Assembly (NCBI GenBank): GCA_942492825.1
Contig: OW818635.1
Coordinates: 310,001 to 374,000 of the forward strand
Source of the DNA: GWE2-51-13 sp942492825
GTDB taxonomy: Bacteria; Bacillota_I; Bacilli_A; Erysipelotrichales; Erysipelotrichaceae
Direction: 5' to 3'
DNA: 64,000 bases
The notes beneath the pieces are model-generated. The model ran no database searches and had not been told where the DNA came from. It was given only the letters and a program-made list of their open reading frames with translations. Below, one piece after another: positions 1 through 7,062 of this stretch (positions are counted from its first letter, which is position 1; every line of letters begins with the position of its first letter). A program made the position numbers and the translations under genes.

Positions 1-375
1 CGTTCGCTTTGTGATTCTGCCCGCAATCTGACTGATGAACAAATCCTTGCGATCGCACGTAAGGGAGGTTTGATCGGATTGGTGGCAGCCCGTCATTTCA
101 TATCCGCCGACGCATCCAACCAAACCGCTGATATGCTAGCCAAGCATGCCCGCCACATCGCGGACCTGGCCGGGATCGACGTCTTATCCATCGGTTTCGA
201 TTTCATGGATTTCCTAAATCCTCCGTTTGGGAAAACCGCCATGGCGCTCGATCTTCAAGACGCATTGCAATCACAGAACTTAATCCTTGCGTTACGCGAC
301 AATGGATTTTCATCGGATCAGATCGAACAGATCGCGTGGAAAAACGCGCAACGCTTTTTTACGGATAACCTATAA
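1..375 (+). CDS. Membrane dipeptidase (peptidase M19), C-terminal part
   Basis: The window opens inside this gene; frame 1 is open from base 1 to the TAA at 373-375, giving about 124 residues. The visible part contains RNLTDEQI, a GGLIGLV strand followed by a conserved histidine-rich helix start, then HARHIADLAGIDVLSIGFDF and a C-terminal helix ending NAQRFF. This pattern (N-L-T-D-E ... H..I..L.G..H/D..G.DFD) is typical of the C-terminal third of the zinc-dependent renal-dipeptidase family, which cleaves dipeptides. The canonical metal-binding residues lie mostly upstream, outside the window, so activity cannot be judged. No terminator is obvious after the stop; the next gene, hpf, has its own promoter-like element. 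The identification rests on family pattern alone. Confidence 0.75.
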   Translation, partial: RSLCDSARNLTDEQILAIARKGGLIGLVAARHFISADASNQTADMLAKHARHIADLAGIDVLSIGFDFMDFLNPPFGKTAMALDLQDALQSQNLILALRDNGFSSDQIEQIAWKNAQRFFTDNL

Positions 376-443
376 TCGAAACAAAGGATCAAAAATTCTC
401 GATCTTTTCCTTAAATCGTTAGACTCCCATAAATCGCCAGAAA

Positions 444-458
444 CAGGTATAATACCTG
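444..458 (+). promoter_or_regulatory. Perfect palindrome containing the hpf -10 hexamer
   Basis: CAGGTATAATACCTG is a perfect 15-bp palindrome with a single central base. The TATAAT at 448-453 sits in its middle, and the hpf ribosome-binding site (AGGAGG, 461-466) follows 2 bases after the palindrome. No good -35 hexamer is visible at 17 bp. The arrangement suggests a repressor operator placed over the -10 element, or a very short 5' leader; either is inference. Confidence 0.45.
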
Positions 459-474
459 TAAGGAGGAGTTGCTT

Positions 475-1011
475 ATGAAACTCAATATTCACGGAAAGAA
501 TGTCACGATTACCGAAGCGATGGAAGCCCGTACCGCGAAGAAACTCTCATTTTTGGAAAAGTACTTCATGATCGACGACGATACGGATGCCAACGTCGCA
601 GTCAAGGTGAATCCGACCAATCTGAAGGTCGAAGTGACGATCGTCACGAAAATCGGATTGCTTCGCGCCGAAGTCGTCCATGAAGATTATTATGCAGCCG
701 TGGATTTGGCCATCGACAAACTGGAAGATCAGATCCGACGCCAAAAGACGCGCCTGTCGCGCCGTCACCGCGAAAAGCTTTCAATCAATTTCGCCCAGTC
801 GGTGAGCGAGGAAAACGCGAAGACGAAAGAAGAACCGGTTCGTACAAAGACGATTCTCGCCAAGAAGATGCCTATGGACGAAGCCATCATGCAGATGGAA
901 ATGCTGGGACACTCGTTCTTCATCTATACCGATGAAGAAACCGAGGAAATCGCCGTCGTCTACAAACGGCTTGCCGGGGGTTACGGCTTGCTGGAGACGA
1001 CGCGGGAATAA
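475..1011 (+). CDS. hpf: Ribosome hibernation-promoting factor, long form
   Basis: The product (178 aa) begins MKLNIHGKNVTITEAMEA and has the two-part structure of long HPF. The N-terminal YfiA/HPF domain (about residues 1-105) has the basic stretch KTRLSRRHREK, which contacts the 30S subunit. An acidic or Lys-rich linker (about 106-120) leads to the C-terminal dimerisation domain (about 121-178) with VRTKTILAKK, MLGHSFFIYTDEE, VVYKR and GGYGLLE. Long HPF dimerises 70S ribosomes into inactive 100S particles in stationary phase. I chose the ATG at 475 because AGGAGG lies 8 bases upstream; the in-frame TTG at 469 has no suitable site. A hairpin terminator follows directly, so the gene is monocistronic. 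Confidence 0.95.
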   Translation: MKLNIHGKNVTITEAMEARTAKKLSFLEKYFMIDDDTDANVAVKVNPTNLKVEVTIVTKIGLLRAEVVHEDYYAAVDLAIDKLEDQIRRQKTRLSRRHREKLSINFAQSVSEENAKTKEEPVRTKTILAKKMPMDEAIMQMEMLGHSFFIYTDEETEEIAVVYKRLAGGYGLLETTRE

Positions 1012-1019
1012 TCAATATC

Positions 1020-1045
1020 AAGGACGGCAAATCGCCGTCCTTTTC
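1020..1045 (+). terminator. Rho-independent terminator after hpf
   Basis: AAGGACGGC, a short AAAT-type loop and GCCGTCCTT are followed by TTTTCT. The stem is GC-rich and the T-run immediately adjoins it. Confidence 0.85.
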
Positions 1046-1047
1046 TA

Positions 1048-1074
1048 TTGAACAAAATGGAATTGTGCTATAAT
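1048..1074 (+). promoter_or_regulatory. Extended -10 promoter of sepF
   Basis: TGCTATAAT (1066-1074) is a perfect extended -10; TTGAAC at 1048-1053 is a possible -35 with a short 15-bp spacer. The start codon of sepF is 22 bases downstream. Confidence 0.6.
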
Positions 1075-1095
1075 GAAAAAAAGCGGGAGGATCCT

Positions 1096-1497
1096 ATGTC
1101 AATTCGAAAAAAACTCAAAGATTTCATCGCCCCCATCGAGGAAGATGAAGTATTGGAACTGGATGAAGAAGAATCGAAGAAATTAAGCGACTACGAACAA
1201 CCCCAGAACAAGTCCCTGTCCAAAACGGCGCTTGATACAAAAATGGTTTTATTTGAACCGCGTTCGTTCGACGAAGCGGAAGAAGTGGCGCGTCATTTAA
1301 AAGAACGCCGTGCCGCCGTCGTCAACTTACATCGTCTACCGCGCGATTTCGCACAACGTACGATCGATTTTCTGACCGGCGTGGTCTTCGCGTTGGACGG
1401 TTCGATTCAAAAGGTCGGTCATAACGTGATTCTATGCACCCCGAAATCGATCGGCGTCCATGGCAAGATCGATCTGGAAGGCGAAGACGCCGACTAA
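1096..1497 (+). CDS. sepF: Cell division protein SepF
   Basis: SepF (133 aa) binds FtsZ bundles and tethers the Z-ring to the membrane through an N-terminal amphipathic helix. The N-terminus MSIRKKLKDFIAP matches that helix, residues about 15-50 are an acidic linker, and about 50-130 form the conserved core: VLFEPRSFDEA, the strand AAVVNLHRL and DFLTGVVFALDGSIQKVG. The ATG at 1096 follows GGGAGG (1085-1090). It has its own extended -10 promoter and stands next to a DivIVA-family gene, as is common in Gram-positive division loci. The length is slightly shorter than the B. subtilis protein, mainly in the linker. Confidence 0.95.
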   Translation: MSIRKKLKDFIAPIEEDEVLELDEEESKKLSDYEQPQNKSLSKTALDTKMVLFEPRSFDEAEEVARHLKERRAAVVNLHRLPRDFAQRTIDFLTGVVFALDGSIQKVGHNVILCTPKSIGVHGKIDLEGEDAD

Positions 1498-1562
1498 GCG
1501 ATTCTTGAACTTTTCGCGGGCTTATGGCATAATGTCAATGCCTGCCGCACGGGGGGTATAAC

Positions 1563-2051
1563 ATGGAAGTCCCAAAACCGAAATTCCGTCTTATGAAGAA
1601 CGGATACGATCGTTTCGCGGTGGATGATACCGTGGACCGCTTGCTGTTCGAGAACGAGACAATGCGCCAACAATTGGATTCGTATCGCAATCAAGTGGAT
1701 CATGCGGCGACCCAATTTAGCCAAATCAAAAGCCGATATCAAGCCTTGGTTTCCGAATTGACGATCCGCGAAAAAGCCGCGGACGACATCGCGCGCTTGG
1801 CGTTGAAGGAAGCCAATACGATCATCGATACGGCGCAAAACAACGCCGATACGATCGTTCGCGAGGCGCTTTCGACCGCACGGATGTTGTTGACGGAAAT
1901 CGCCCGTATCGGGCAGGATGCCAAAGATGTCAAGGTCGAGATGCAGATGAAGTTACAAGCGTTACAGAAGGCGTTGGAAGAATTCGAAATTCCAGCCATT
2001 CCGAGCGCCGAACATTTATACAACGACGAAGAACAAGACAAGCCCGTTTGA
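1563..2051 (+). CDS. divIVA: DivIVA-family protein
   Basis: This 162-aa protein starts with the DivIVA-type domain (about residues 8-45: FRLMKNGYDRFAVDDTVDRL), in which the F...GYD..VD pattern precedes a long coiled coil (about 45-145). DivIVA proteins bind curved membrane at the septum and poles and recruit other division or wall proteins. GGGGGG lies 7 bases before the ATG at 1563, and CATAAT with an upstream TG (1525-1533) is a candidate extended -10. The immediate neighbourhood of sepF upstream and ileS downstream is the arrangement seen in many Bacilli. The protein is shorter in its coiled coil than some homologues, and a second DivIVA-type gene, gpsB, lies at 58.2 kb. Confidence 0.85.
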   Translation: MEVPKPKFRLMKNGYDRFAVDDTVDRLLFENETMRQQLDSYRNQVDHAATQFSQIKSRYQALVSELTIREKAADDIARLALKEANTIIDTAQNNADTIVREALSTARMLLTEIARIGQDAKDVKVEMQMKLQALQKALEEFEIPAIPSAEHLYNDEEQDKPV

Positions 2052-2245
2052 GATGTTTCAGAGACTTTCCGGTCGGTGCGAGGAAAGACAGGATCAAATC
2101 GGGATATCACTTGCGAGTCGCTTTTCCGATAGGTAGGGAAAGCCGGTCACTCCGTTATCGTGTCGAGGGCGGCCATGTCGGCCGAACTAAGGTGGTACCG
2201 CGTAATAACGTCCTTAGCAGGACGTTTTTTTATGAAAGAGGAGCG
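2052..2245 (+). promoter_or_regulatory. T-box leader of ileS (specifier ATC, Ile)
   Basis: The T-box core AAGGTGGTACCGCG is at 2189-2202. About 80 bases upstream, the specifier-loop segment contains ATC (2106-2108) followed by AC, the same context seen in the other two leaders here. A terminator hairpin (AACGTCC / GGACGTT plus a run of Ts, 2208-2231) follows and competes with the antiterminator. Uncharged tRNA-Ile would stabilise antitermination and switch on ileS. The leader begins right after the divIVA stop; no clear separate promoter was found. Confidence 0.9.
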
Positions 2246-2252
2246 AAACAAC

Positions 2253-4967
2253 ATGGACTATAAAGAAACATTATGGATGCCGGATACGGCATTCGAGATG
2301 CGGGGCAATCTCACAAAAAAAGAGCCTGTTTACCAAGAACGATGGAAAGAGATGGATCTCTATGTCCGGATGCTTGAAAAACGCGACGGGGCACCGACCT
2401 TCGTCTTACACGATGGCCCTCCGTATGCCAATGGGAACATCCACATCGGACATGCCCTCAACAAGATCTTGAAAGACACGGTCGTCCGGAGTCGTTTCAG
2501 AATGGGCTATCAAACGCCCTTTGTCCCGGGATGGGATACGCACGGACTGCCGATCGAAAGCGCGATGCAGAAACTGGGATACAATCGCAAACAAATGAGT
2601 ACGGCCGAATTCCGTAAGCTTTGTCACGAATATGCGGTCGAACAAGTCGCAAAGCAAATGAAAGATATGAAAGCCTTGGGGACGGTCGCCGACTACGATC
2701 ATCCGTACATCACCTTACAAAAAGAATTCGAAGCCAATCAGATCGAAGTCTTCGCGAAGATGGCGTTGGACGGTATGATCTATAAAGGTTTAAAACCGGT
2801 CTATTGGAGTCCTTCCAGCGAAAGCGCGTTGGCGGAAGCCGAAATCGAATATCATGACAAGAAAGATCCGACCGTCTTTGTCGCATTCGATGTCGTCGAC
2901 GGAAAAGGTGTCTTGAATGATAACGAACGTTTTGTCATTTGGACCACCACACCTTGGACCTTGCCCGCCAATTTGGCGATCTGTTTAAATCCCGATTTGG
3001 AGTATGCGGTCGTACAGAGCGAAAAGGGAAGGTTTGTCTATTTGAACTCTTCCGCGCAAAAGTTAAGCGAACAATTCAATTTCGAAAACTGGAAAGTCGT
3101 TAAAACATTCAAAGGATCCGATTTGGAAGGGATCCTCACGCAACATCCGTTCTATGATCGGACCTCCTTAGTCATCTTGGGCGACCATGTCGAAGACGAT
3201 GGGACGGGATGCGTCCATACGGCGCCCGGACACGGGGTCGATGACTTCATCGTCGGTCAAAAATACGGTTTGGAAGCGTTCTGTCCGGTCGATGGTCATG
3301 GGAAAATGACGATCGAAGCCGGTGAATGGTTGGTTGGACAATTCGTTGACGATGCCAATAAGACGATCATCGCCAAACTCGATGAAATCGGCGCGTTGCT
3401 GGCGCTTGAATGGATCACCCATAGTTACCCGCATGACTGGCGCACCAAAAAACCCGTCATTTTCCGTGCGACCACCCAATGGTTCGCTTCGATCGCGATG
3501 ATCCGCAAGCAATTGCTTGAACAGATCGACGCGGTGAATTGGATCCCGGAATGGGGCCAGCTGCGCATGAACAATATGATCAAGGATCGTGGCGACTGGT
3601 GCATTTCCAGACAACGGGTCTGGGGCGTTCCGATACCGATCTTCTACACCGAAGACGGGAATCCGATCATGGATAAGGAAGTCTTCCAACATGTCGCCGA
3701 TCTTTTCAGGGAACATGGTTCCAACGTTTGGTTTCAACGCGATGCCAAAGATTTGTTGCCTGAAAACTATACCCATGAAGCTTCACCCAACGGTAAATTC
3801 ACGAAAGAAACCGACATCATGGACGTTTGGTTCGATTCGGGATCTTCCCATACCGGTGTAATCAAAGAGCGCGGCGGCGTTTTACCGGTCGACCTCTATC
3901 TTGAAGGATCCGACCAATACCGCGGTTGGTTCAACAGTTCGCTGATCGTTTCTACCGCGATCAACGGGTTTGCGCCTTACAAAGGCGTTTTATCACATGG
4001 TTTCGTACTGGACGGTAAAGGCGAGAAAATGAGTAAATCCTTGGGAAATACGGTCGAACCCAATAAGGTCGTACAAACTTCCGGCGCCGATGTGTTACGC
4101 CTCTGGACCGCTTCGATCGCTTATCAATCCGATGTCCGCATCAGTGATGATTTACTCAAGCAAGTCATGGAAAACTATCGCAAGATCCGCAATACTTTCC
4201 GCTTTATGTTAGGGAATGTGAATCCCGCGGATTTCGATGGTTCCAAGGTAGTCACGCCGGATCACTTGACGACGGTCGATCGGCATGTCCTTGCGCTTCT
4301 TAACGATGTCATCCGGGCTTCATTGGATGCCTATCAGCGCTACGATTTCATGACGGCCGTTTCTTCCGTATCCAATTTCTTGACCAACACGATGTCCGCT
4401 TATTATCTGGACTTTACCAAAGACATCCTTTACATCGAGAAGAAAGACGGATTGCGTCGTCGCCAAGTCCAAACCGTCCTCTATCATACGATCGATGCGC
4501 TCACAAGTTTGTTGGCGCCGGTCTTGGTCCATACGACCGAAGAAATCTGGGATCATTTCAAACCGGGTTCGGAATCCGTTCATTTGGGCGAATTCCCGCA
4601 ACTCCTTTCAATCGAAGACGAAGAGAGTTTGAAAGAAGACTTCGATCAACTCTTCCAACTTCGTTCCGTCATCTTCAAAGCCTTGGAAGATGCGCGTAAC
4701 GCGAAAACGATCGGGAAATCGCTGGAAGCCGCGATCCATGTCACCATCAGCCCCGCTCTTGGGAAACTGATCCATAAACACCTTGGCGACCAATTCGCCC
4801 AATGGTGCATCGTTTCATCTGCACACGTCGAAACCGACGGGGAAGGTGCAAGCCGCGTCGAAGTGTCGGTTGCGAAAGGCGTCACTTGCCCACGGTGCTG
4901 GAATGTCACCGAACATGGACAAGAAGACGGACTCTGTCCGCGCTGCCACGCCGTACTCCATCACTAA
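2253..4967 (+). CDS. ileS: Isoleucine-tRNA ligase
   Basis: IleRS (904 aa) activates isoleucine, charges tRNA-Ile and edits Val-tRNA. The class I signatures are visible: HIGH at about residue 64 (NGNIHIGHALNK) and KMSKS at about 591 (GKGEKMSKSLGN). The editing domain carries WTTTPWTLPAN and HTAPGHG. The C-terminal zinc finger has CPRCW ... CPRC (about 880-900), typical of bacterial IleRS of this class. The ATG at 2253 is preceded by AGAGGAG and gives MDYKETLWMP, aligning with family N-termini; the upstream in-frame ATG at 2232 falls at the end of the terminator T-run. Expression is governed by the T-box upstream. Confidence 0.97.
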   Translation: MDYKETLWMPDTAFEMRGNLTKKEPVYQERWKEMDLYVRMLEKRDGAPTFVLHDGPPYANGNIHIGHALNKILKDTVVRSRFRMGYQTPFVPGWDTHGLPIESAMQKLGYNRKQMSTAEFRKLCHEYAVEQVAKQMKDMKALGTVADYDHPYITLQKEFEANQIEVFAKMALDGMIYKGLKPVYWSPSSESALAEAEIEYHDKKDPTVFVAFDVVDGKGVLNDNERFVIWTTTPWTLPANLAICLNPDLEYAVVQSEKGRFVYLNSSAQKLSEQFNFENWKVVKTFKGSDLEGILTQHPFYDRTSLVILGDHVEDDGTGCVHTAPGHGVDDFIVGQKYGLEAFCPVDGHGKMTIEAGEWLVGQFVDDANKTIIAKLDEIGALLALEWITHSYPHDWRTKKPVIFRATTQWFASIAMIRKQLLEQIDAVNWIPEWGQLRMNNMIKDRGDWCISRQRVWGVPIPIFYTEDGNPIMDKEVFQHVADLFREHGSNVWFQRDAKDLLPENYTHEASPNGKFTKETDIMDVWFDSGSSHTGVIKERGGVLPVDLYLEGSDQYRGWFNSSLIVSTAINGFAPYKGVLSHGFVLDGKGEKMSKSLGNTVEPNKVVQTSGADVLRLWTASIAYQSDVRISDDLLKQVMENYRKIRNTFRFMLGNVNPADFDGSKVVTPDHLTTVDRHVLALLNDVIRASLDAYQRYDFMTAVSSVSNFLTNTMSAYYLDFTKDILYIEKKDGLRRRQVQTVLYHTIDALTSLLAPVLVHTTEEIWDHFKPGSESVHLGEFPQLLSIEDEESLKEDFDQLFQLRSVIFKALEDARNAKTIGKSLEAAIHVTISPALGKLIHKHLGDQFAQWCIVSSAHVETDGEGASRVEVSVAKGVTCPRCWNVTEHGQEDGLCPRCHAVLHH

Positions 4968-4973
4968 AAACGG

Positions 4974-5003
4974 AAACACATCCTCGCGATGTGTTTTCTT
5001 TAT
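4974..5003 (+). terminator. Terminator after ileS
   Basis: AAACACATC, loop CTCGC and GATGTGTTT form a 9-bp stem ending in TTTTCTTT. Confidence 0.8.
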
Positions 5004-5013
5004 GTCGTTTGAC

Positions 5014-5022
5014 TGATATAAT
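5014..5022 (+). promoter_or_regulatory. Extended -10 promoter abutting the ysgA start
   Basis: TGATATAAT is a perfect extended -10. The expected start of transcription (about 5029-5030) coincides with the ATG triplets at 5027 and 5030, implying a leaderless or nearly leaderless mRNA. Confidence 0.55.
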
Positions 5023-5029
5023 GACGATG

Positions 5030-5770
5030 ATGAAAACCTATGAAATCACCTCGTTGACCAACGAAAAAATCAAACATTGGACGAAATTAAGCCAAAGCAA
5101 ACATCGTCGTGAGACCGGTTTGTTTCTTGCGGAAGGATATCACCTTGTCCAAGAAGCAGCCCTTGCCGGATTGATCGATACCTTGATCCTTGTGAAAGGG
5201 AAGCAGATCGACATCGAAGCGCAAACGATTGTGGAAGTGACGGAAGAGATCATGAAGAAACTCTGCGGAACCGAGTCGCTAAGCGACGTGGTGGCCGTAT
5301 GTCGGCTTTGGAAACAAGAAGGGGAGTTGGGGGAACGCGTACTCCTTTTGGATCAGTTACAAGATCCGGGAAACGTCGGTACGATCATCCGTACGGCGCG
5401 TTCGTTCGGTTTCGACAGCGTCGTGCTTTCCGAAAACACCGTGGACCTCACCAACGATAAAGTGATCCGATCCAGTCAAGGCGCGATTTTCCATATTCCG
5501 GTATATCAGCACAATCTATTAAAAACGATTGACGAGTTGAAGCAGAACGATATTTACATCCTTGGTACAGGTCTGCAGAATGCGCTGCCGATGTCGCACA
5601 TTCCTTGTTTGGATGCGGTCGCCATCGTGGTCGGCAACGAGGGACAAGGCGTTCGTGAAAGCGTGTTAAAACGCTGCGATGCGGTCACGAAGATCGAAAT
5701 CGACGGATTTGAAAGTCTTAACGTCGCCGTCGCGGCCGGAATTCTGTGCTATCATTTCCGGAAAGGTTGA
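5030..5770 (+). CDS. ysgA: SpoU/TrmH-family rRNA 2'-O-methyltransferase (YsgA/RlmP type)
   Basis: A 246-aa SPOUT methyltransferase using S-adenosylmethionine. The N-terminal substrate-binding part (about 1-95) has the pattern FLAEGYHLVQEA. The knotted C-terminal domain (about 105-246) carries the three SpoU motifs: LDQLQDPGNVGTIIRTA, VVGNEGQGV and ESLNVAVAAGIL. The position directly upstream of pheST matches ysgA of B. subtilis, reported to methylate the 23S rRNA A-loop (RlmP); that target is inferred by synteny. The start is uncertain: in-frame ATGs lie at 5021, 5027 and 5030, none has a Shine-Dalgarno site, and the promoter position favours 5030. The far upstream open frame overlaps ileS and is not real. 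Confidence 0.88.
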   Translation: MKTYEITSLTNEKIKHWTKLSQSKHRRETGLFLAEGYHLVQEAALAGLIDTLILVKGKQIDIEAQTIVEVTEEIMKKLCGTESLSDVVAVCRLWKQEGELGERVLLLDQLQDPGNVGTIIRTARSFGFDSVVLSENTVDLTNDKVIRSSQGAIFHIPVYQHNLLKTIDELKQNDIYILGTGLQNALPMSHIPCLDAVAIVVGNEGQGVRESVLKRCDAVTKIEIDGFESLNVAVAAGILCYHFRKG

Positions 5771-5795
5771 AAATCCGCCAAAATCGGCATATAAT
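5767..5795 (+). promoter_or_regulatory. Promoter of the pheST T-box leader
   Basis: TTGAAA (5767-5772) and TATAAT (5790-5795) are separated by exactly 17 bp. The -35 element overlaps the stop codon of ysgA. Confidence 0.75.
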
Positions 5796-5801
5796 AATCC
5801 T

Positions 5802-6003
5802 ATCTCATCGACGGGACACAGTAGCGGCATCCAGAGAGAACGGTCTAGGCTGAAAACCGTTTGCCCAACCGCGAATTTCACCCCCGAGTGGAGCTAATCC
5901 CTCCCGGCCCAAACCGTTATCCAAAATCAAGGTGCGTCTACGGACGAATCAGGATGGTACCGCGTATTCTTTACGTTCCTGTGATCGGAACGTTTTTTTA
6001 TTG
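5802..6003 (+). promoter_or_regulatory. T-box leader of pheST (specifier TTC, Phe)
   Basis: The T-box core AGGATGGTACCGCG is at 5951-5964 and is followed by a terminator hairpin ACGTTCC / GGAACGT with seven Ts (5973-5999). The specifier TTC (5877-5879) sits in GCGAAT-TTC-ACC, aligning closely with the hisS leader. Uncharged tRNA-Phe should relieve termination. Confidence 0.9.
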
Positions 6004-6016
6004 AAAGGAACAAACC

Positions 6017-7051
6017 ATGATCGATGTAAACAAACTTCAAGAAGAAGGCAAGGCTGCCATCGAAGCGGCCAACGATTTAACCGAATTAGCGAATGTCCGC
6101 AATGCGTACCTATCCAAGAAAGGATATGTCGCGGGCTTGATGACGGAGATGAAGAATCTACCCAACGAGGAGAAACCCGCGTTTGGGGCGTTGGTCAACC
6201 AGGTCAAACAAGAGTTGGAAACCGCGTTAAGCCAACAAACGCAAAAACTCGAGTCGTTGGCTTTATCAAGTAGACTTGCGAAAGAAGAAATCGACATTAC
6301 CCTAAGTGCCAGCTCGCCTTTGGTCGGCACCCTTCATCCGTTGACGATCGTACGTCAGGAAATCGAAGATCTTTTCATTTCGATGGGGTATACCGTCAAG
6401 GAAGGACCGGAAGTCGAACTGGATTTCTACAATTTCGAACGGGCGAACATCCCGCAAGACCATCCGGCACGCGATATGCAAGATACCTTCTATATCGACC
6501 TACAAACTTTACTTCGTACCCATACGACCGCCATACAGACACGGGCGCTCGAAGAATTTGCGGGAAAAACACCGGTCAAACTCATTTGTCCCGGGAAAGT
6601 GTATCGGAAAGATGATGATGACGCCACGCACAGTCATCAATTTGTCCAAATGGAAGGACTGGTCGTCGGCGAGGGCATTTCGATGGCCGATTTGAAAGGC
6701 ACGTTGGAACTCTTGGCGAAACGCATGTTCGGAAAAGAACGTGTCATCCGTTTCAGACCTTCGTACTTCCAATTCACGGAACCGAGCGTCGAAGTCGACG
6801 TATCCTGCCACATTTGTAAAGGCAAGGGTTGTCCGACATGCAAAGGGACCGGTTGGATCGAAATTTTAGGCGCCGGGATGGTACATCCCAACGTCTTGAC
6901 GATGGCGGGATTTGACGCGACGAAAGTCAGCGGCTTCGCTTTCGGTCTTGGCGTCGAGCGCGTCGCTCTGCTTAAGTATGGCATTGACGATATTCGGCAT
7001 CTTTATACCAACGACATTCGCTTTCTGAGCGGATTCCGTCGGTTCGAATAG
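6017..7051 (+). CDS. pheS: Phenylalanine-tRNA ligase alpha subunit
   Basis: PheS (344 aa) is the catalytic class II subunit of the alpha2-beta2 PheRS. An N-terminal coiled coil (about 1-95) binds tRNA; the core begins with HPLTIVRQEI. Class II motifs are visible: GPEVELDFYNFE and the DHPARDMQDTFY segment (motif 2 region), HSHQFVQMEG and, at the C-terminus, the motif 3 GLGVERVALLKYGIDD. A Cys pattern CHICKGKGCPTCKGTG lies about residues 258-275. The ATG at 6017 follows AAAGGAA. It is directly followed by pheT 11 bases later in one transcript under the Phe T-box. Confidence 0.97.
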   Translation: MIDVNKLQEEGKAAIEAANDLTELANVRNAYLSKKGYVAGLMTEMKNLPNEEKPAFGALVNQVKQELETALSQQTQKLESLALSSRLAKEEIDITLSASSPLVGTLHPLTIVRQEIEDLFISMGYTVKEGPEVELDFYNFERANIPQDHPARDMQDTFYIDLQTLLRTHTTAIQTRALEEFAGKTPVKLICPGKVYRKDDDDATHSHQFVQMEGLVVGEGISMADLKGTLELLAKRMFGKERVIRFRPSYFQFTEPSVEVDVSCHICKGKGCPTCKGTGWIEILGAGMVHPNVLTMAGFDATKVSGFAFGLGVERVALLKYGIDDIRHLYTNDIRFLSGFRRFE

Positions 7052-7062
7052 GAGAAACAACG

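Noticed and set aside
4802..5029. N-terminal extension of the ysgA frame
   Set aside because: It overlaps the zinc-finger end of ileS and crosses the ileS terminator.
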